64,000 nucleotides of DNA from Undaria pinnatifida (GCA_012845835.1 JABAKD010000001.1:15067382-15131381), one strand, 5' to 3'. Counted from the first letter of the stretch, positions 22,058 to 34,745 are shown. Made by a program: numbers and translations. The notes: generated from the letters alone by a model not told the origin.

Positions 22058-22716
22058 TTTGGGCCTGCAATGTCTCCGCCCTTGAACACCAGGTCATGGC
22101 ACTTTGGGCAACCTGTTGTGTCTCTTTGTGGCAACACCAGGCCTCGGGAGCACAACGAGAATACGAACCCGTGGTTTCTCGCTACGAGTCTTCTTCGATC
22201 GTTGGCGGAAAAACCCCAGAATTCTCCCTAACTGCGCCCGACAAAATGGCAGACAACTGACAGTGACAACCCGGCGGTGGCCTCGTTGGACATTTGGGTC
22301 TGCAACGCCTCCTTTTTGGAAACACCAATCATTCGCTTTTTGGGCCTATGGTGCCCCCTTGCAAGAACACCAGGACTCGGGAGCACCATGCGAGTTCGAA
22401 CCGATGTTTTCTAGCCTCGGGTCCTCTTCACTCGCTGGCGGAAATGCTTAAGAGGCCGCCGTTGTTGAACCCGAGCAATAGTCTAACTCCGATGGTGCCA
22501 ACCCGTCGGTAGCCTCGGTTCGCCTTTGGGTTTGCAATGCCCCCCTCTGGGAACACGAGTCCTCGGCACCTTGGGGCCTGTGGTGTCCCCGTCTTGGAAC
22601 ACCAGGCTTCGGGAGCACGACGCGAGTCCGAACCCGCGGTTCCTCGCGCCGTGGCCTCTTCGATCTTTGTCGTAAACCGCAAGAAGCTTCTCTAACTGCG
22701 CCAGAAGGGGCAGGGG
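22058..22716. repeat. Tandem array of three ~233-bp units
   Basis: Units start at about 22058, 22293 and 22525 with TTTGGGYCTGCAAYGYC. Each carries two AACACCAGG/AACACSA motifs, a CGGGAGCAC block, a CGAACC block and a CTCTTCGATC/CTCTTCACTC block, then a CTAACTGCGCC-like end. Divergence between units is roughly 25-30% by eye, so the array is old. Confidence 0.75.
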
Positions 22717-23589
22717 CTTTAAGCTGTTTCTGCTTGACGAGATTTGCGATTATTCGGCATATTTATAAGATTAGCGTCCAGCGGATCAGGCTGGAGGCCG
22801 TGGCGTCACCACTGGCCCGTCGCGAGTCGTCTCACGGTAGGGGTTGCAATTCTCGGGCCAACCGCTCCTGGCCGGTTGGTCTCGGCAAGTGTAGAACTAC
22901 CCGTTGATGTGGTTACTTTTCATGCGCAATTTGTTCTTGAACTATAATAGCGCATAGACATGCGGGTCGGGACGCGTGAGGGAGTGTCTTGGAAGTCATC
23001 TTCCTGGTGAGCCATTTAGCTCATGTTGGGAACCCAGAAACTGCCGTTGCACCCATACCATGGGATGACTCTCGCGCAGTGTCGGATCTAAATCCTGTAT
23101 CACTGGGGCAGACAAGGTAGGCCCCCCAGACCCTCTGGGCGTCTTTTTGAGCGGGGCTCGGGCAGGTGGCAATAGTCGATTTACCCGAGGGGGCTCTTTT
23201 GCGTTAGGCCGGTTGGAGAAGAAAGACCAGGTAGCAAATCTTGTCGAGTCCTCTTTAATGGAACAATGGACAGAGCGCCCGCTGCTATCGCGGATCGAGG
23301 CTCGAAAAGGTCTCGGTGTTTTAGTGTTGGCCTTCCCACACTCAAACTGACCGCCACTTCGTGGTTAGAAAACGTATGTAAGAGTCGGCCGTCCCACACC
23401 GCCACCGCATGGTCAGGAAGAGAAGGGAATGACCACGTTTGCTGCAAATGGCGACGCGCCGTCACTGCAGCTGTATTGCTGCGCGACGCGTGCCTGGATG
23501 GAGCGCGAAAAGCGCAGTTCCGGTGCTATGGTTGATGGGGGCGACGTTTGCAGCGCGTACCCCCTTTGCTGAGTTTATGCCACGGCTGA

Positions 23590-23748
23590 GGGGGACGGCA
23601 CTGGAAGCGCGGGTTCTCGTCATCAAAATCAAATCATGATCGCGGGGAACGGCGCTTGAAGCGCCAATTCTCATCGTCGAAATTTTACCTGGCTGCGGGG
23701 AACCACGCTCGAAGTGCTGGTTTCCGCTGGCGTTTTACGCCAGGAGAA
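23590..23748. repeat. Tandem array of three 53-bp units
   Basis: Units start at about 23590, 23643 and 23696 with GGGGAACGGCGCTTGAAGCG-type sequence, followed by a TTCTCRTCRTC block and ending CTGC/CGC. The last unit is the most diverged. Confidence 0.65.
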
Positions 23749-24599
23749 TCGTCAACAGACGCGTGCGCTTTTGACGGGGGCAATCGGTGCTGCATTATTA
23801 GACAAGCTAGCAACAGGTGAGCACGAGCATCTTCTGAAACCAAAAGATTTTCCCCCGACAGTGCCGTCGACGGGCAGCCCGGGTGTGACGTACCGCCGTC
23901 GAGCTGTGGATTTCCGGTACGAAATGTGCCAGTCCGGTGCGCGTTCGGATTTCTACCCCGGTTATGAGATTCGTGGAGCAGGAGTGAGGGCAGAAGAGAC
24001 GGACGAGGGCGGGACACCACTATGGTGATCCGACGTGTTTATTTGTTGTCATTGTGACAGTTTACCTGGCCCTGATCCTGGTGGTACCGTCGAAATTGAC
24101 CTGAATGATGGCGACGATTTTTCTTGTGGCTGTTCGGACGAGGCGATTTACCGTGACGGCGGTAGCAGATAATTCGTGCTGGCCAACGTCGGTATGCGTT
24201 CTAATCGCCAGGTTAGCCAATTTCAGGGTTCAAACAGCCGCTAGCATCAATGAAATATCGTCCACAATGCTTCAAGGAGTGGTTGGCTTTGTGGCAGTTG
24301 AGGCAAAGCCCCCGGGTTTCTCGGAGGGCATCAGCGTGCGCAGCGGGTGAAAGAAGGCCGCTTCAAAGGGGAGGTGCCTCTGTCTTAAAGGAGACACTAA
24401 GGGAGAAAATGTCTGCTAAGTGGAACTCGTCTAGTAACCAGCAGGTCGATGGCTGGTCAAACCAAGGGTCAGATATGTTGTCGATGGGCATAACTGATGG
24501 ATAGTATCTCGATCCCGTCTGCCACAAGAGCGACCGGGACGGCCCTCGCCCCTGGACGTGCCCGTGATCCGTGGGCCGGGGTCCCGACGGAACGGATGA

Positions 24600-26980
24600 C
24601 CGCCTTTCCGTTGAAGAAACAGGAAGAGAAAATTATTTTTCGCTGTTGACGGCAGGTGCTTTACTGTGCCCTAAGTCGTTAAAAGCCAGCCACATAGCAT
24701 CCAACGAAGCGCTTAGCCGCGGCTCCGTTGCTTTCGAACCAGGGTACAACGTGGGCACAAGCGTCGGAAATAGCTAATTCACCGCCATTCGAACCATCCC
24801 CAACACCATATCTGTCCCCGAAGACAAATCACGCTCATTCCACCTTCTGGTCGACACAAGTATGCGAAACGGTCGACTGATATCAGAAGAAGGCGTGACG
24901 TTGCCCACTCCAAACGTATTTAACTTAGTGTAGCTCTCCCCCGTGTCGACTCGGTCGAAGTGCGTCACGAACAGGCGTATCAGGAGGGTGAACGCCTCAG
25001 GTCCAGATGCTCCTGCTGCCATAGCTCTTGAAACCCGTCCAAAGAAATCGTCGATCAAAGTCGTCTTGCGCGCGGTCGTGGGATTGTCAGGCGTTATGGG
25101 ACGAGGTGAAGTGGGTAGTCCCAACCGATTACCCACGTGGGCGATCGTACGCCTCCGGTACAAAGATCGTCGCACCGCATGAGTATGTCAAACATTGCAG
25201 ACCGAACCGAACGTGTGAGTTGCTGAGCGCCGCCAGACTGGTTCAAAAGGGCAAGGACCTGCACCACATAAACTTGAGAAACGTCTCTTGAAGAGGAGCA
25301 TAACGTAGGCACGCTTAACCAAGCCATCCCGCGTGGCTTTGGCTGTAGCAGCGGCAATGGCCATCGCGGAGGTGCGGACACCGGCCAAGTCCGAAGAAAC
25401 ATGTTTCGTGTGATCATCCGACACAGTCAGAATGCTCAGGAGTTCAGCGGAGGAACCACCATCCACCAAGAAGTATTTACTTGTCCCTTGCCTCCTACCA
25501 CGGCAACCTCGCGAATGTCCGTACTCGAAGCCGGAGACGAGCAGGAAGAAGTGGACAAGCCTTCCCACGCTGAACGACAACTTGTGCTGTTCCGCGACCC
25601 TCCAGTGTAACCGCCAGAGCTGCGGCTACCGCCCCGATTGTTGCGACCATGGCTACTCCCTTGGCGGGGTCCTGAGCCACCGCCAGCACCTGATGGGCCT
25701 TCCTCGCCTCCACCATCACTGCCAGTCCCGTGCCGGTGGTGGTGGTCGTCGTCTCCACCATTTTTGCCGCCACCCCACTAGCCACCAACCCAACGGTGGC
25801 GGTCCCCGCAATCACGACTGTCGCCGCGTCGCGTTTCTTCCCTGCGGCGTTTTTCCAACTCCTCCTCCGGCATCTACCATATAACGGATTGGTTAACCAC
25901 GTGAGCCATTCGTGAGCCATTCCCATGGGCTTGACGAGGGAAAGGATCGAGGCGGCTCTCGTCTGTCCGGTAAAGAAGGTACAATCTATGCGAGTTTGGC
26001 CGCCCCCAGTGAAAGGGCGTCCGCGTGCGGCAATGCCTGGTCCTCTGAGTTGAGGAGGTCATAGACCGTTTTCACGATCGCGGTCGCCAACTCCGAGGAT
26101 TACTCCGCCCTCAGTTCAGATGCCATGCACTCAACGCTGCCCTTGAAAAAGGCGTCGTCTCCGGGCCGTGGTCGTGGGGATGCGACACCCTGCGGGTGCG
26201 TCGAAGACGAGGGGGCCACGGTAGCTCCCGTCGCAGCCGACGCAACTGAATGAGGGATAATTTAGTGCGCCCTTTGCAACCACGGACACGTCACACGCAG
26301 CGTTCTTGGCCTGCTCGAGGTTGTCATCATACCACCGTCGGCGTGACACACGCCGGAAGATCGTCTGCCTCGCGTCCTCCAGCGCCTGCTGGGCCCGCTT
26401 GGCCGCGAATACCAAGTTCGAGGGGCAAACATGGGCGCTCCGGTTCAGGGATCTCTTGGGGTGGAGCTCTGTCGAGCGTGGGGAGCCAAGATGCTGGCGC
26501 TGGTGCTCCGTCGAGCGCGAGGAGGTCAGCTGGTGGCGCTCGCTCGAGGCTGGCGAGAGCTGACGTCGAGACGCCCCCGTTCCCGGTGGAGGTTAATCCG
26601 CCTCCTTCGCTGCGTTAACCGGCGAGTCGTCCTTCTTTGTTGATGAGCCCGGGTGGTGGTCTAGTGGCCCGTCCTCTGCCTCGCCACCGAAACGCTCCTC
26701 CGGAGGTTCCCCCATCCTCGAGTCGCGGGATCTCGAGCGTGCTCGCCCTGTCTCACGGTCTTCCAGGATGGGGAGCGTGAAAGACCTCAGCCTGCCCGAG
26801 TAGCCCGTTTCCTCATTGGTAGATACGTTGTTGTTGTCTGTAGAGAGGGTAGCAGGAAGAGGGGAGGTGGGGGAGGGTGGCGGGACGAGAACGACGGGTG
26901 AAGGAGCGATGGAGGAAGATAAATTGTTGTGGTGTCCCTGCCGCAGGTAGCGGTAACATTTGTGTGCCGGCAAACAGCAA
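24600..26980 (-). pseudogene. Probable degenerate gag-like region, minus strand
   Basis: Broken minus-strand frames look like retroelement gag sequence. Examples are FGRVSRAMAAGASGPEAF, SRPFRILVSTRRWNERDL and MVRMAVNEQFPTL at about 24770-25080; a Gly/Ser/His-rich linker reading MPEEELEKRRREETRRG at 25820-25870; FLVDGGSSAELL at about 25455-25490, which might be a protease-like DxGSS; and EQAKNAACDVS at about 26290. The order does not fit a single intact element and no reverse transcriptase block was found nearby, so family assignment is not possible. Confidence 0.3.
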
Positions 26981-27279
26981 GACTCGGGCCTCGACTCCGT
27001 CCAGCATCAGTGATGGCAGCACCCACGCCTACTAACTGTATAAAAAGAGGGCAGCGTCAACGCTTGCAGCATTAAATAAAGTGCCACTCACTTCAAAAGC
27101 AGGATGTAAAGAGCGGTTGCCACAACAGCAAGAAGAAGGGTAGCATCCAGTAATACCGCAACATGAGGACAGCGCCCAGTCCGACCGTAGGGTATACGGG
27201 AAGCTTCCGCACGAACCACGGCAAAAGGGGCGGGAAATTGACAATTCTCACCCTAATCGCAGTGCATGGGGATAGGGAA

Positions 27280-27800
27280 ACATCAGTAATGGGTCGTACG
27301 TACGTCTACACCCATCGTACCTATAACGGGAAGCATTCAGGCCTAAGCACAGTGTTGGGGGGGGGCGTCGCACACGGAGCATCGTCCAAAACGCCCACGT
27401 CCATAGCACCAAAACAGGCAACACTTAATCTAGGCCCAGTGTAGGGGGGAGGGTGTAGCAAAATAACGGTCGCACAAAACGCTAACGGTCATCGTACCAA
27501 AACGGGCATCATTTGCCCCAACAGTAGTGTAGGGGGGGCAGGACAGCAGAGGATCACACAGGCAACCGCAAAAAACTGAAAGCATCTGCCCTAACTGTAG
27601 GGTCGGGGGACAGCACAGCAGAGGGTCACACAACTCAACGCACCAAAAACGGGTAGCATTTGACCTAACGGTAGTGTAGGGGGGTAGCAGAGAAAAGGTT
27701 ACACAGCAAACCGTACCAAAACGGCAAACGCTTGCCCCAACAGTAGCGTAGGAGCAGAGGGTCACACAGCCAGTCGAATAAAAACGGACAGTATTGGCCC
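27280..27800. repeat. Minisatellite with ~72-bp period
   Basis: Units near 27425, 27519, 27588, 27661 and 27733 share a block like CCCYAACAGTAGTGTAGGGGG, then CACACAGC and CGTACCAAAACGGGCA. Spacing of the best units is 69-73 bp. Weaker relatives extend left to about 27060 and right to about 28200. Confidence 0.7.
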
Positions 27801-28229
27801 TAATAAGGCAGGTAGGTCATCCACCGACCACACTATAGTGGGGTGGTCGCACCTTCAGTAGTGCTGCTTGCTGCCTTATCGCTGCTGTGCGCACAGGTAA
27901 CGGCAATACCAACCGCAATAAAATGGGCGGTAGAACGTCAAGACCAGCTTCAGTATGTACGCCCGCAGTTGAAGAAAAAGGCTATAAGCCCCATATTAAT
28001 AGTAACAATACCAAAGTGACAGCATCTCCCCTTGCGCTGGCAGTATAAAGCGCAGCATCTCCGCTATCTGTAGCAGCCGCATTGTAACGGACAGTATCTG
28101 TTCTGACATCTGCAGAAGAAATGCCAGCATCGATCCTAGCCGCCTCGTGAAGGGTAGCACATGTCCTAACGCAGCAGTAGAATGACAGCACCACAAGTGA
28201 ACACATGAAAAAATCGGCAGACACACCGA

Positions 28230-29534
28230 ACGCTCACTAAAGGGATGGCCACGTCGACAGCAGTGCAGTGTGTTGCAACATCGCTTTTGTGCCCGTACAG
28301 GAAACGATAATTGTGTCTGCGTTCCAAGATAAATGGCAACCCCCACGCACGCTGACCGTGCGACAGAAGAAGCCAGTATATATAGTCTATATATATCTAG
28401 CGTTCACAAAATTCAAGTGTGGTATGGGAGAGCCAAGACGAAAAATCTCGATCGTTCTTGCAACGGTCACACGCTAAGCAGCGGATCGTACAAGTGCAAC
28501 GGTAGAGTCGCCTAGACTGCAATGGATCGTGGTGGGGTCGCGAAACGTCGAATTATTGACCAAAGATCCTGTGTACTCTTGGTCACTACCGCAATCTGTC
28601 CGACGTTCAAGCTAGTACCATAAATCGGCGCCTGTACTGAGACGAACACAATACCCGCCTGTAGGCTTGTACATATAGCGAAAAAATCTCGAGATCGCCA
28701 CCTGTTGTCCGGAGGGTCAAAACGGAGGGGACCAAGCACGGGCTCCGGGGATGAGGCCATAGCTCATCCTGGCCCAGGGTCGGCAGTTCAAGAAGGTCCC
28801 GCTAAGGTCGGCCTGCTTCCTTCGGCAAAGTTATACTATGTCCCATGAAGCCCTCGGAAAACGGCTCACCCGTCGCTGATAATCCAACGCGTTTAGTATG
28901 CTTGTGCTTGATCGCGCATATGCACGGGGATCGAAATACCAAAAGAAGGAAGGACGTGTCGGAGGGTGATGCTGTGGCCTGTGCTGGCTGCTCGCGGAGC
29001 TGTGCAGGAAAATGCTGAGCGCTAGGCTGGAAAATTTGCAACATGCTGGCGGAGCGCAGAGCGAACAAATCTGGTGGATGGGGCTTGGGTGGGCTCCTCT
29101 GCGGAGTTGCTTCGCATCTGGCGGAGGGCGGGGCTACTAGAACGCCTGTCGGGCATTCCTAGCCGAGAGGACCCTGCTTCCGAAGAGCTATAATCCTCGG
29201 TGCCGCATCGTCTGCTGGATGTGCGCCGAGGGACTAAGCCATCTTGTATCGCAAAGAGCAGAGGCCTTCAATCAAGCATTTTCTGCACGAAGACCAATAG
29301 TGTGCCGCCAATGTGTCATGCGCACGGTGACTGCCAGGAGGCCCTTGATTTATCACTGTTTTCGTGGTCATCGCCGAGAGCCAGGAGTACCTCTCCTATT
29401 GGTGAGTTGCCACCAGGGGAAGATCACAGACTGACTCACGGAAAGGCAAGAGCTTACAAAAAACAAATGACCAGGACGAGCGTATGATGAGAGGGAGAAT
29501 GCCGCTGATGCTAGTTTTGCGCAAATAACGCCAT
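28230..29534. other. Stretch without a recognised gene
   Basis: Frames at 29219-29434 (+) end at a good donor-like GTGAGT (29401) and contain CRQC, but no family is recognisable. The rest shows no repeat or RNA gene. Confidence 0.4.
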
Positions 29535-29790
29535 TTGTAAGGTGGTTGGAGGTGAGGCACATAGTATCCCGACAGATCGACCAAATGGGCATGTTCGCGA
29601 TGTTTCTCACATTCGTAGTTCAAAGCGAGAGATAAGCAGCTTTCATTATTTCCACCAGAATCGAAGATGACAACTGCGACAGGATGCACGAGTCTCTCCA
29701 TCTCCTGACCACCCCGAGACCGCCTCCCTATCATATGAAAACTGCTAATTACCTATCTGAATCAGGTAACGGCTGGCCTTTCAAGACCTA
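29535..29790 (+). repeat. Dispersed repeat family F, copy 2
   Basis: It aligns with 17930-18180 over its whole length, at roughly 75% identity by eye, in the same orientation. Confidence 0.65.
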
Positions 29791-31589
29791 CCTTAACCAT
29801 GATCCACGCTCATGGGGAGCAAGAGGTTTCCCACGGTGGGGTTGGGTCTTCCATCGAAGTGCTTTGCCGACAAGAGTTGGCACATATAATTATACGTATG
29901 AAAGTGCATTGGCTTGATATTGGGTGCGGTACTCGTGGACCGTGAAAAGTGACAGATTTCAGTGCACCATCGACCTTCGACCTCATGACACAAGCACACC
30001 GCGGCTGACAGATCCTCATCGAAAGAAGGCGGAGCATGAATTTTTATGAAACCGTCGAACGAAGGTGTTCTGTTGATAGATGTCCTAGATGGGAAGATAC
30101 TGTCTACGTTGTTATTGGGTCTGTTCTTGAGAGGATGACGATTATTGGCTCGTCGACACGAAATGCTCGAGGTGGTACGCGGCCGAACCGATTAGAATGT
30201 TGATCATTTCGGCTTTTATAGTCCAGTAGTCGTTGATGAAAAGCGACTAGTTAAAAAATCGGAATAAAAATGAGGACCTCTTGATCGGAGTATGATTTCA
30301 AACATTTGCAAGCTTCACACTGTTACCTGTTGATTATTACGCATTGAATTCGTGCACTACTGACCTATATGTTGAATAATGAATACTTGAAAATGATCCT
30401 TGATCGAGCTACTCATGGTAGGTTGGCTTGGGAATAGACAGCCGCCACCAGTACACACTGCAATGAACCCTTTTCTCGGTGCGAATGCCTTAAATAAACG
30501 GACTTTAGGCTTAAGCAGGTGATGTCAACTGTCTAGACTAAGTTCCTTTTGAGGGATCGCTTGCTGATCTAAGCGAGCACGACTGTAAAGGTTCCCACAT
30601 GGCGGCGGGCGACATGCACGGAGGCGCACCGCCACGGGCGCGTGGCCGTCGAGCTCCTGGGGAGGGAGGTGTCAGCCTCTGCAAAGCACATGTGGTCAGA
30701 TAATTTTGGCCAAGCAAAGAGTCCAGTTTGGGGAATAGCCGAAACACTATCTAAACCCTAAAGGCATCAAGTTGGGCGTATTTAGGCTCCCACATTGATT
30801 CTGAAGTTCGGTAAAAAAGGGACCCCTATCCCGATCAATGACGCCTACGTTGGTGTCATAATGTCAATATTTTAAAACAATTGTGGGAGTCCAAACATGG
30901 TAGTGTAAACACCCTCATTATAACCCTCCTAAGTCCAAAGCAGCTGTCTTTCAAATGTCCTGCCCTTATCGCAGCTCACAACTATGCAAGTGTTGTAACT
31001 TCGTCATTCCCTACACCGTGCCGTAGGTGTGGGCTCTTTGACGTGCACGTTAGGCGCAGGGTTTCCGCACTGGCAGTCAGCAACCAAGGACTCCTCTATT
31101 CTCTTGACATGGGTGGTAGCTTCTCCATGGTAAGAGATTGGGTAGCAACGGGTCTGAGGCACGGACAGACGACGACCTAAACACGACCCTCCCGCCATTT
31201 CCCGAGTCGTTCAACAAATGGGGTTCCAGTGTTACTATTTAGCTTCTCGGTGAAGAAACCCCACGATTCGAAAACATATAAAGTAGGTCAACACGCACTC
31301 GCCCTATCGCTGCGCGTGTCTCGGTGTATTTTAACACCGTTCCCTGACACGTTCTCCGGTCGGGGCGTGTCTGGCGTGTTTGGAGCTATATACCTCACCA
31401 CCCGCACAAATGGTGAGAGGACAAAAATAGAATGTAACTTGATCAACAATCCCATGGCACACACATCTAACGAGGAATCTTGTAGCACATGGATGACTTT
31501 GGGGACCTCCTTCGTGGAGGAACCTCAGTGCTCAGAACAATATAAGCTCACATGCGCAATGCCTATCCACCCCTATCGACGCACATGTG
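29791..31589. other. Stretch without a recognised gene
   Basis: No conserved protein block, tRNA or clear repeat was seen on either strand. Confidence 0.45.
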
Positions 31590-31712
31590 GCCTGAATCTC
31601 TGTTGCTGCGTGATGTCGTATCCGGTGCTGATTTTGTCGACCACCTCCGGTAAACCACATCGCCGTCGGCGAAGCCTCCACCGCCTCCGCCACGCACGCC
31701 GCACGGCCGCCG

Positions 31713-31746
<34 letters not shown>

Positions 31747-32330
31747 GCGGCGGCTATTGTGCTGCGGCTGTGGTTGGTGCCTCCTGTGTTTGTTTCTAAT
31801 GAACTATATATAATACTGGCTGTTCTGTTGTTATGGTGAGATGACATTGGCGATCAAGCCAGGTCGAGCGGAGCTGCTGTGTCGCAACTCATCTGGCGGG
31901 GCCATCGCCACCGCCACCTCTGTTCCTGCCGCCGCCGCTGCTGCTGCTGCTGTGGCAGCAGCTGCTGTAATGCTACTGCGCAGCAGCTGCTCCTGCTGTG
32001 CTGCTGTTTGTCTGATAGTGATGTTCTGGGCCTGTCCATGACCGTGAGTCTATGGTCTAAATAGGTGCTACCGCAATATGGCAAAATTAGAGGTTGCCTC
32101 CCCGCTCCCCGCCTGTACTATGGAGGCCGTGTACCAGAGTATAAGTTAGGATCCATATATGGTGCTGTGCATTCATTTCGCATGTCATGAGTAGAGTGTT
32201 TGCGATAAAAAAAAAGCCCTAAAAATTCTTCCATCAAACTAGAAAAAGGCCAGATTCACTCCGGCATTATTTTAGTTGTATTTGCGGTGGACGAATCGCA
32301 GAAAAGGCGTATGGTATATTCTTGGAGTGT
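31590..32330. repeat. Dispersed repeat family D, partial copy with inverted end
   Basis: 31600-32130 aligns directly with 54850-55350: shared blocks include GCTGATTTTGTCRACCACC, GCCGCACGGCCGCCG, CATCTGGCGGGGCCATCGCC and ATAGGTGCTACCGCA. It includes a pure CTG run (31716-31745). The next block, 32222-32318, matches the reverse complement of 55350-55440 (GCGATTCGTYCACCGCAAA, GCCGGAGTGAATCTGGCC), so the end of this copy is inverted relative to the 55-kb copy. Confidence 0.8.
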
Positions 32331-32820
32331 ATTTTCATTTTTTGTAATATATTTTAATACGCCCCATCTAAGCACAAGGCGTTAGCTAGATATTTAGACT
32401 AATACTATCAGAAAGACCAAAATGAAAATGGAACCACATGAACAGCGGCAATACGGGTGCCTAATCAAATAGTAGAGAACGATAAATGAAATATATATAT
32501 GAAGCAGCATACCCAAACCTGTTGTGTGAAGACCTGCACAGCAAGGGTGTGTTGAGGTTTTAAAATTAACTTGGCTTAATTACCAGTGATGCACACTTTG
32601 ACAAAAGAAACGCGAACGCGTCTGTTCTGTACTCAACGCGCCCCTGGAACCATACCTAGAACTACAGGGCACCGAAAAAATATTTAAACTGTCGATAAGT
32701 TACCATTACAGCACTAGCTGCTTACTATTCAGCTTTGTGCGTGTATGTATTCGAAAAGGAAATCTAACACGGATGGTATGGCAATAGACTACGAGTGTGG
32801 CCATATTGCGGAAAACAACT
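32331..32820. other. AT-rich flank of the complete copia element
   Basis: No gene recognised. 32816-32820 (CAACT) is the left flank of the retrotransposon. Confidence 0.5.
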
Positions 32821-33352
32821 TGTTCGTGATAGCGGCATGTATGTATCAACTGTACTGCGGTGAAACTCTGATTGGTTGGTTTGAATAGCAGAACTGTTGA
32901 TTGTATGTTGTTGTACCAGAATACTCTTCTTGTGGTGCTACGGTACTTCGGTAGATTGTACATGTGCATGAGTTATACATCGGACCGTAGTGGTGTGTAC
33001 GATACGTTGGTATGTCGGTACGTTGGACACATTGACGAATAGGAACATTCCTGTAGTGTTGCTAACACTATATAGCTTGTCTCAACGAACAGCCTAGCAA
33101 TAAGTTACAGTTACATACGTTGTGTCACGGAGGTAAGTTACAGGGATCGTCTCGTGGTATCACCCACGAGCAGTCCCACGGGTATGTACGAGTAGGCACT
33201 ATGCGAGGAGGTTTAAGTATTCGACTACGAGCGGTTGTTACTGGGCTGTGGAGAGTTGGCCCACATGACCCACTCCACTTTCTGACCTGTCTCTCCAGAC
33301 ATTGGTCTCTCTAATATAATACTATTCTCCAGAATCCACTGATTTACCAACA
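32821..33352 (+). repeat. 5' LTR of copia element
   Basis: 532 bp, with TGTT...AACA terminal inverted repeats. The sequence after it begins CGCTATAGCG, a 10-bp palindrome at 33353-33362, rather than a TGG-type primer site. A TATATAG box-like stretch (33070) lies in the middle of the LTR. Confidence 0.95.
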
Positions 33353-33440
33353 CGCTATAGCGCTATCGGTCGACTGCTGTACGTCCCCCTGGACTGTGTT
33401 CGACGAGACTGTGAGGGCGGCTTGATCAACCGGCCTCGTC

Positions 33441-34745
33441 ATGGCTGAACAGGTGGGAGGTGACCCTGCGGCAAACCAACAGGGTGACCCGCAGGGCTTT
33501 GGTGAGAGAATGGATTCCTTAGAGTCTCGAGTGTCTCAAATGCTGGATATGTTTTCTAACCAGCAGCAGATGCTCCAGACAGTTGTTGAGACACCAGAGG
33601 GAGAATGTGGAGTCCTCTAGTTCGCGTGCTGCGCCGCGAGGCATCGAACTAGAGTCTGGTGTGCACCAATCGGGTGCTGCCGGTAGGACCGCGGGGAGTA
33701 CGGGAGGCGATACCCTAGGCTTTGGCGTGTCCGACATGAGGGTTGGGAGTAGGGGTGTTGTAGACCCAGGCTTGAACCCGCGTGTTTCTGATGAGAATCG
33801 TTCCTCTGTTGCTGCAGTAAACTTTGGTTCGGTTGACGGGACTGCTGGTGGGGCTTTAGGTAGCCAGTTCTCTGTTCCGCTCACTACCTCAGCAAGTGAG
33901 TGGTGGGGAAAATCGCTAGTGGGAACACACTGATCCCAACGGCTGACAGTAGTTCGGGGGAGAGCTTGGGTGGGGGTCTTTTCAAGAAAGTTCCCACGGG
34001 TCCTGAATTTATCGGTACTGATGTATCGTATCCTTCATGGTCGCAGAATTTTCTGCTCAAAGCTCGTCACTACAATCTGAGCGAGCCGTTCACCTGTGAT
34101 ATCGACATTAAAATCGCCGACGTTAATTTCGACTTGCCCCCTTGGGTAGAGAAGGGATACAGCGTTGGTGTACTGCGTCAGCATGAGATTGCTTGGTGGT
34201 TTCTGTTCGACTGCTTGAAGAAAGACAGCCACAAAAACATGGCAAGGCACGCTGGTTCCCCGTATAAGGCTTTTCGCGCGCTCAAGAATCACTTTCTACC
34301 GTTGAGTCAGAGTCAAATTCGAGTGCAGGAAGAAAAACTGAAGTCTCTGCGCATGCGTCCCCACGAGAATCCCACAACTTTCTTTTCATCCATCAGAGAG
34401 ACGCTTGGTGTGTTGACCATGCTTGAAGTAACGAAGGATGATCGTGAAGTGTGCAATCTCATGCTGGAAGGACTGTCCCCTGAGTACAAGACTTTACGTG
34501 AGACTCTTGTGGTGTTCTGTTCGAATGACCCCTCTTTCATCGAGACCAAAGTGCGTGAGCGGTACCTAGACTTGCAAGCACAGGGTGGTTGTAAGAAGCA
34601 GAATAGTGTTGCTCTGGTGTCTAGGCCTGCGAAGAAGAAGAGTAACTTCAAGAAGCACAACAGCAGAAGTCTAACTCTGAGTCTGATTCCTCGAAGAAGT
34701 ATTTTCAGGGGAGGTGTTACAAGTGTGGGGAGATGGGTCACATGA
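33441..34745 (+). pseudogene. copia gag, frameshifted
   Basis: The likely start is ATG 33441 (MAEQVGGDPAANQQGD). This frame ends near 33618; the protein continues in the +1 frame (33583-33933, Ser/Gly-rich) and returns to the first frame near 33900 (GNTLIPTADSSSGESLGG). The capsid-like core follows: YPSWSQNFLLKARHY, then ALKNHFLPLSQSQIRVQEEK and MRPHENPTTFFSSIRETLG, matching the UBN2 gag family. Near 34660 the frame changes again (-1); the open frame runs on to 34745 as junk, while the real protein continues into the zinc knuckle and pol. The second break lies in a GGGGAAAA run, so sequencing error is possible. Confidence 0.85.

Noticed and set aside
31229-31813. 194-codon plus-strand open frame
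   Set aside because: It runs through the CTG-rich family D repeat (poly-Ala, Arg and Leu) and is not conserved in the other copies.
33353-33420. Primer-binding site next to the 5' LTR of the complete copia
   Set aside because: The adjoining sequence does not begin with TGG, and the TGGACTGTG at about 33392 lacks a T-arm complement; an internal-tRNA (half-tRNA) primer is possible but unsupported.
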